A DNA stretch of 64,000 bases from Siminovitchia fortis (GTDB taxonomy: Bacteria; Bacillota; Bacilli; Bacillales; Bacillaceae_C), in assembly GCF_003605365.2 (NCBI RefSeq), contig NZ_QYTU02000016.1, forward strand, positions 1-64,000. The letters are read 5' to 3'. The number at the start of each line of letters is the position of its first letter. Within the stretch, counting starts at the first letter, position 1. The notes under the pieces were generated by a model. It did no database searches. It was given only the letters and a program-made list of their open reading frames with translations, and was not told where the DNA came from. Both the position numbers and the translations under genes were made by a program. Positions 58,883 through 64,000 of the stretch are shown piece by piece.

Positions 58883-59863
58883 TCAGTCAGTCGCGACTCG
58901 CAGTTTTTTTCTTAATTTTTCTTCGCTGTAAACCCAGCCTGTATATGAAGTGATGATCTCCAAATCATCGGTCAGTTTGACGATGGCAACAAACGGGTAA
59001 TGTCCGTTGCTGCGGTATCTGAGATCGATAAAACGGACTTCAGTAAAGTCTTCATGTCTTTTGACTTCCCAGCGGTAGATCGGAGAGAAGGATAAAAAGG
59101 CCGAAACATTCTTATCTTTCTTGGCAGCACGGAAAATTTCTGTATCAGGTACAGGAATGCGTTTGAACTTATCAAAGATGGTAAGGGATCTTCTATAAGC
59201 TCTTCCCACGTAATAATGGTCCTTCGTTGTAACGGCAATCCGCCACTGATTAAAGTACATTGTGGAAGCGACGATGATCCGGTCTGCATCAGGCAGCGTT
59301 TTAAGCACCGCAGACCGCACCATCTGCTGCATGACATACCGAAGGATGTAATAAAATGCAATGACCACATACATGACAAGAAAGGTGTAGCCTGGGTCGC
59401 CCCCCAGCAGCCAAATGACAATCCCTACCACATGGATGCCGAATATATAAGGGTCAAAAGTGTTAATCATTCCAAGAGCTACCCACTTTGAAGAGAGCGG
59501 GCGAAGCGCTTGGGTTCCGTATGCGTTAAAAATATCTACGAAAACGTGCAATGAAACAGCAACTAGCGACCAGATCCAAAGATGGGCCAAGTTTGAGCCC
59601 GGAAATATCAGATTTACAAAAAACGCGACAAGAATTGACCAAAACAAAACCGCTGGAAGCGAATGGGTAATTCCCCTATGATTCCGTATATATACCGCGT
59701 TATTTCTAAGCTTTAAAAAAGTATCAATGTCAGGAATTTGCGAGCCGATGATTGCAGCAACGAGCACACTCTGAGAATTAACAGTAGTTTCCGCCACAAC
59801 TGGGTCAAGTGTGGCCAGCCCGCCAATTGCAAATCCCATCACTACGTGAGTAGCTGTGTCCAA
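58883..59863 (-). CDS. yfhP: YdjM/YfhP-type membrane-bound metal-dependent hydrolase
   Basis: A 326-residue membrane protein: MDTATHVVMGFAIGGLATLD at the start carries the conserved His, and NHRGITHSLPAVLFW and LHVFVDIFNAYGTQAL carry further His and Asp of the YdjM family. About four membrane segments occupy residues 65-185, then a soluble domain follows. The start is TTG behind AGAGGAGGATCCAGA. Confidence 0.87.
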   Translation of the reverse strand: MDTATHVVMGFAIGGLATLDPVVAETTVNSQSVLVAAIIGSQIPDIDTFLKLRNNAVYIRNHRGITHSLPAVLFWSILVAFFVNLIFPGSNLAHLWIWSLVAVSLHVFVDIFNAYGTQALRPLSSKWVALGMINTFDPYIFGIHVVGIVIWLLGGDPGYTFLVMYVVIAFYYILRYVMQQMVRSAVLKTLPDADRIIVASTMYFNQWRIAVTTKDHYYVGRAYRRSLTIFDKFKRIPVPDTEIFRAAKKDKNVSAFLSFSPIYRWEVKRHEDFTEVRFIDLRYRSNGHYPFVAIVKLTDDLEIITSYTGWVYSEEKLRKKLRVATD

Positions 59864-59995
59864 TCTGGATCCTCCTCTGTGAAGGGATTTCTTGCCTTCT
59901 TTCTCTGTATATTATTTTAAATATACGTGAATTGCAATGAATTAAATGTGAATAATCTCATGATCATTATTCCCGTTAAAAAGGATGAATAACCT

Positions 59996-61114
59996 GTGAA
60001 AGAAAGCAGCACAAAACAAAAGATACAAGATAAGATTGACCGGATGGATAAAGAAGCATTTCAAACCGATCTGGTCCAGTGGTTTCAAGAGGAACAGCGC
60101 GACCTTCCGTGGAGAAAAAACAATGATCCATATAAAGTATGGGTGTCTGAAGTCATGTTGCAGCAAACTAGAGTTGATACTGTTATACCATATTATAACC
60201 GCTTTTTGGAAAAATTTCCAACCATCGAAGCATTTGCAAACGCTGATGAAGAGTCTATATTAAAAATTTGGGAGGGCCTCGGCTACTATTCAAGGGTGCG
60301 AAATCTGCACACAGCCGTCAAGGAAGTGGTGGCTGATTATGGAGGCAAGGTGCCTGATAAAAAAGAGGAGATTTCAAAGCTGAAAGGTGTAGGCCCATAT
60401 ACGGCCGGCGCCGTACTCAGCATCGCCTATGGAAAGCCGATTCCTGCTGTTGACGGAAATGTCATGAGGGTTCTGTCACGCATATTGCTGATCACAGACG
60501 ATATTGCAAGGCCGGCCTCAAGAAAAACTTTTGAAATTGCCGCAAAGGGATTGATGTATCACGAAAATCCATCTTATTTTAATCAGGCTTTAATGGAACT
60601 GGGAGCACTGATTTGCACCCCGACATCTCCCGCCTGCCTGTTATGTCCCGTCAGGGAGCATTGCCAGGCTTTTTCGAAAGGTGTTCAGGATCAATTGCCC
60701 GTCAAAACGCGCAAGAAAAATACAAAGCATGAAGATCTTCTTGCTGTTGTATTGAAAAATAAAGAAGGGAAAATTTTAATCAATAAGCGGCCTGAGAAAG
60801 GATTATTGGCCAATTTATGGGAATTTCCGAATTTGAAGGTTGTTCCTCTACTTGATAAATGGGAAATATTGCAGGACTTTTTAGCCACAGAATATTCAAT
60901 TGACGCCGTCATTGAACATGCGGCTTTTACAGAAGTACAGCATGTCTTTACGCATTTGACCTGGAAAATTGATGCTTATGAAGGCAGGGTTATGAGCGGA
61001 AATATTAAGGGACATGAAAGCCTGAGATTTGTGACGGAAGAGGAATTGGAGGAATTTGCATTCCCGGTTTCCCATCAAAAAATATGGCGGGCATATAAGG
61101 AACGGGCCCGGTAG
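59996..61114 (+). CDS. mutY: A/G-specific adenine glycosylase
   Basis: A 372-residue MutY that removes adenine opposite 8-oxoguanine. Motifs: [52 protein letters not shown] with the catalytic Asp in [10 protein letters not shown], and a four-Cys iron-sulfur loop ([17 protein letters not shown]). The C-terminal NUDIX-like part recognises the oxidised base. The GTG at 59996 lies behind AAAAAGGATGAATAACCT; an ATG 15 codons later is possible. Confidence 0.92.
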   Translation: MKESSTKQKIQDKIDRMDKEAFQTDLVQWFQEEQRDLPWRKNNDPYKVWVSEVMLQQTRVDTVIPYYNRFLEKFPTIEAFANADEESILKIWEGLGYYSRVRNLHTAVKEVVADYGGKVPDKKEEISKLKGVGPYTAGAVLSIAYGKPIPAVDGNVMRVLSRILLITDDIARPASRKTFEIAAKGLMYHENPSYFNQALMELGALICTPTSPACLLCPVREHCQAFSKGVQDQLPVKTRKKNTKHEDLLAVVLKNKEGKILINKRPEKGLLANLWEFPNLKVVPLLDKWEILQDFLATEYSIDAVIEHAAFTEVQHVFTHLTWKIDAYEGRVMSGNIKGHESLRFVTEEELEEFAFPVSHQKIWRAYKERAR

Positions 61115-61151
61115 CTTTGCACCGGACAAATTCCCATGTAAAATAGTTTAA

Positions 61152-61925
<774 letters not shown>

Positions 61926-61959
61926 TTACGGACAGGAAAAATATAATTCCCAAAAGGTT

Positions 61960-61987
61960 GGATAACAACTTTCATCTCTGGATACTC
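61960..61987 (+). promoter_or_regulatory. Possible forespore (SigG) promoter of sspE
   Basis: GGATA, 16-base spacer, GATACTC resembles the SigG pattern (GNATR and CATNNTA) but is not exact. Its position 24 bases before the gene fits. Confidence 0.35.
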
Positions 61988-62010
61988 TAAGGTATGTGGA
62001 GGTGAGAACT

Positions 62011-62202
62011 GTGGCTAAAAAACCAAACCAATCTGAAACAAACGTACAAAAGGTAAGACAGCAAAACGCACAATCAGCAGGTGCACAAGGCCAATTCGGT
62101 ACCGAATTTGCTAGTGAAACTGACGCACAGAACGTAAGACAGAAAAACCAGCAAGCCGAAGCTCGCAAAGGGCAAAACGCCGGAAACTTCGGTCAACAGT
62201 AA
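62011..62202 (+). CDS. sspE: Gamma-type small acid-soluble spore protein SspE
   Basis: A 63-residue Gln/Asn/Ala-rich protein with two copies of the gamma-SASP repeat (QSAGAQGQFGTEFASETDAQ; NVRQKNQQAEARKGQNAG). It is a non-DNA-binding amino-acid store of the spore. Translation starts at GTG behind GGAGGTGAGAACT. The GTEFASET sequence matches the germination protease cleavage-site pattern. Confidence 0.92.
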   Translation: MAKKPNQSETNVQKVRQQNAQSAGAQGQFGTEFASETDAQNVRQKNQQAEARKGQNAGNFGQQ

Positions 62203-62212
62203 CAAAACATAT

Positions 62213-62256
62213 AAAAACGGGAGGCCGCTTTCCGAGGAGAGCGGCCTCCCGTTTTT
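62213..62256 (+). terminator. Terminator of sspE
   Basis: AAAAACGGGAGGCCGCT and its complement enclose a short loop and end in TTTTT. Confidence 0.88.
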
Positions 62257-62435
62257 GCCATGTCTGAAATGTGCTTCGGTTTTAAAAAAGTCCCGAAACC
62301 GTTATAATAAAAAGTATCGATCCATTTAGACGAAAAAAATTGAAATTAGCAGCCAGCCCGGCCTACAAAAGGCCTGTAGCCCTCTTTTAAAGTAATGGGG
62401 GGCGCTTTTCGCTTTTTTAGAAAGTAGGGGAGATG

Positions 62436-62966
62436 ATGGACATACCCACGGAAGGATCTAATATCCAAATACAGAGCTATAAACATAACGGAAGTATCCA
62501 CCGGATATGGGCAGAAACAAAAGTACTGAAGGCCACGAACCATTTGGTCATCGGGGGAAATGACCGGACGCCGGTGACGGAATCGGACGGGAGAACGTGG
62601 ATTACGAGAGAGCCTGCCATCTGTTATTTTCATTCGGATCTCTGGTTCAATATCATCGCCATGATCAGGGATAACGGCATTTATTATTATTGCAATCTTG
62701 GTTCTCCCTATGTTTATGATAAGGGGGCGCTAAAGTATATAGATTATGACCTTGATGTCAAGGTTTTCCCGGACATGACGTTTTCGCTTCTTGATGAAGA
62801 TGAATATGAGTACAATCGCAAACTGATGGGGTATCCGGATGTTATCGATCATATTTTGAAGAAAAATGTTGACAAGCTTGTCCGGTGGATCAGGCAGCGC
62901 AAAGGCCCTTTTTCTCCGGAATTTATTGATATTTGGTACGACCGTTATCTTACATATCTTAACTGA
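62436..62966 (+). CDS. ygaC: DUF402 nucleoside phosphate hydrolase-like YgaC
   Basis: A 176-residue DUF402 protein of the Ntdp/YgaC type. Metal-binding residues of the family lie in [24 protein letters not shown] and [17 protein letters not shown]. Relatives hydrolyse nucleoside tri- and diphosphates. GTAGGGGAGATG precedes the ATG at 62436; the ATG three bases upstream lies in the ribosome site. Confidence 0.87.
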   Translation: MDIPTEGSNIQIQSYKHNGSIHRIWAETKVLKATNHLVIGGNDRTPVTESDGRTWITREPAICYFHSDLWFNIIAMIRDNGIYYYCNLGSPYVYDKGALKYIDYDLDVKVFPDMTFSLLDEDEYEYNRKLMGYPDVIDHILKKNVDKLVRWIRQRKGPFSPEFIDIWYDRYLTYLN

Positions 62967-63025
62967 GATATTCCTGTTGGCAGGCTCAACAGGTTTTATT
63001 TTTTGCGTTATAGAGGAGGAGCAGC

Positions 63026-64000
63026 ATGGGGATTATTAAAAGATATTTGGCGTTTGTAAAGCCATACCGCTGGAGAATTATAGGGACATTGCTGATCGGA
63101 ATTATCAAATTCGCCATTCCGCTGCTTATTCCTTTTTTGATGAAATATGTCATAGATGATATTATTTCCGTCAGTAATATGAGCGCTGATGAAAAAACCC
63201 GTAAATTATTTGTCACTATGATCATAATGCTTGTCATTTTTGCTGTCATTCGTCCGCCTATTGAATATTATAGGCAATATTTTGCCCAGTGGACGGCAAG
63301 TAAAATTTTATACGATATCCGTGACCGGCTTTTTACACATATTCAAAAGCTGAGCTTCAAGTTCTATTCGAATACCCGTGCAGGGGAAGTCATATCAAGG
63401 GTCATTAACGATGTCGAGTCAACGAAGGATTTTGTCATCACGGGCCTGATGAATTTATGGCTTGATGCAGCAACGGTAGTCATTGCCATTGGAATTATGC
63501 TGACGATGGATATTCCGCTTACTTTTGTATCGCTGGCGGTATTTCCGCTTTATATGATTTCAGTCAAATATTTTTTCGGGAATTTGCGAAGGCTCACGCG
63601 TGAGAGGTCGCAGGCGCTTGCGGAAGTCCAAAGCTATCTGCACGAGCGCGTTCAGGGGATGTCGGTGATCAAAAGCTTTGCTATTGAGGACCATGAGCAA
63701 ACACAGTTTGACAAGAACAACTCGAATTTTTTGCAAAAGGCCATCAAGCATACGAATTGGACAGCAAAGGCGTTTGCTGTTGTCAACACGATTACGGACA
63801 TAGCGCCGCTCATCGTCATTGCCTATGCGGGCTACCAGGTTATTCATGGGAATTTGACGCTGGGGACGATGGTTGCTTTCATGGGATATGTAGAGCGCCT
63901 TTATAACCCGCTCCGCCGGCTTGTCAATTCATCCACAACCCTTACACAATCCATTGCTTCAATGGACCGGGTATTCGAGCTGGCCGATGAAAAATATGAC
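63026..64000 (+). CDS. ygaD: ABC exporter YgaD, N-terminal part (cut by window edge)
   Basis: An open frame of 325 codons that runs off the right edge. It starts [20 protein letters not shown] and has the six-segment exporter transmembrane domain; coupling helix and interface motifs [20 protein letters not shown] and [20 protein letters not shown] are of the MsbA/LmrA type. The ATPase domain lies beyond the window. Position after ygaC matches B. subtilis ygaD. GAGGAGGAGCAGC precedes the ATG. Confidence 0.88.
   Translation, partial: MGIIKRYLAFVKPYRWRIIGTLLIGIIKFAIPLLIPFLMKYVIDDIISVSNMSADEKTRKLFVTMIIMLVIFAVIRPPIEYYRQYFAQWTASKILYDIRDRLFTHIQKLSFKFYSNTRAGEVISRVINDVESTKDFVITGLMNLWLDAATVVIAIGIMLTMDIPLTFVSLAVFPLYMISVKYFFGNLRRLTRERSQALAEVQSYLHERVQGMSVIKSFAIEDHEQTQFDKNNSNFLQKAIKHTNWTAKAFAVVNTITDIAPLIVIAYAGYQVIHGNLTLGTMVAFMGYVERLYNPLRRLVNSSTTLTQSIASMDRVFELADEKYD

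Overview
The window looks like a chromosomal segment of a spore-forming, motile, low-to-moderate G+C Bacillaceae. Evidence for this: SspE, SspK and YpzG spore proteins and a cortex de-N-acetylase; a right half that follows the Bacillus subtilis yfk-yfj-yfh-yga gene order; and sites matching Bacillus regulators (SigW, SigD, Zur, NsrR, LexA, CcpA, preQ1). Many genes start with TTG or GTG behind strong Shine-Dalgarno sequences. The species cannot be fixed from sequence reading alone.

0-4 kb: an operon of a membrane-anchored FAD oxidase, a half-size MFS protein and an amidase-signature enzyme. 4.1-10.3 kb: a thiazole-type RiPP cluster of the heterocycloanthracin/sonorensin class, made of a Cys-repeat precursor, an RRE/ThiF-like maturation protein, a fused leader-binding/YcaO cyclodehydratase and a two-domain SagB dehydrogenase. 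No transporter, protease or immunity gene lies nearby. 10.4-18 kb: YerD-type FMN protein, YfmL-type helicase, an endonuclease I-like protein, a DUF697-type GTPase and an ArsR-like regulator with an MFS exporter. 18-21 kb: a pabB-pabA-pabC-like set in which the amidotransferase has lost both catalytic Cys and His.

20.8-23.5 kb: three tandem, related single-membrane-span miniproteins (46-51 aa), each with its own terminator-like hairpin; two more small genes; a WYL-like miniprotein behind a promoter whose spacer holds a LexA box; and a phage-type amidase without signal peptide. 23.7-30.7 kb: an AraC-type regulator followed by hutU, hutI, hutG and a YjiH-type membrane protein. A 12-bp direct repeat, a cre and an internal terminator suggest how the hut genes are controlled. 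30.8-33.2 kb: a chain of hairpins ending in a terminator (candidate RNA), a sugar dehydrogenase gene broken by one in-frame TGA, an Arg/Glu-rich miniprotein and tRNA-Arg(CCU).

33.4-50 kb: iron-type alcohol dehydrogenase, carbonic anhydrase, preQ1 riboswitch with queF and a precursor transporter, SigW-driven NfeD-flotillin, MreBH, thioesterase, aminopeptidase, NsrR/Hmp nitric oxide defence, Zur-controlled zinc-binding lipoprotein, SigD-driven motAB, MtnE. 50-64 kb: the conserved yfk-yfj-yfh-yga block, running off the right edge inside a YgaD-type ABC transporter.

A dispersed imperfect repeat whose end reads GAAAAGCGCAAGGCGC occurs in five copies plus one fragment. Three copies abut a stop codon, and one separates the RiPP precursor from its modification genes.
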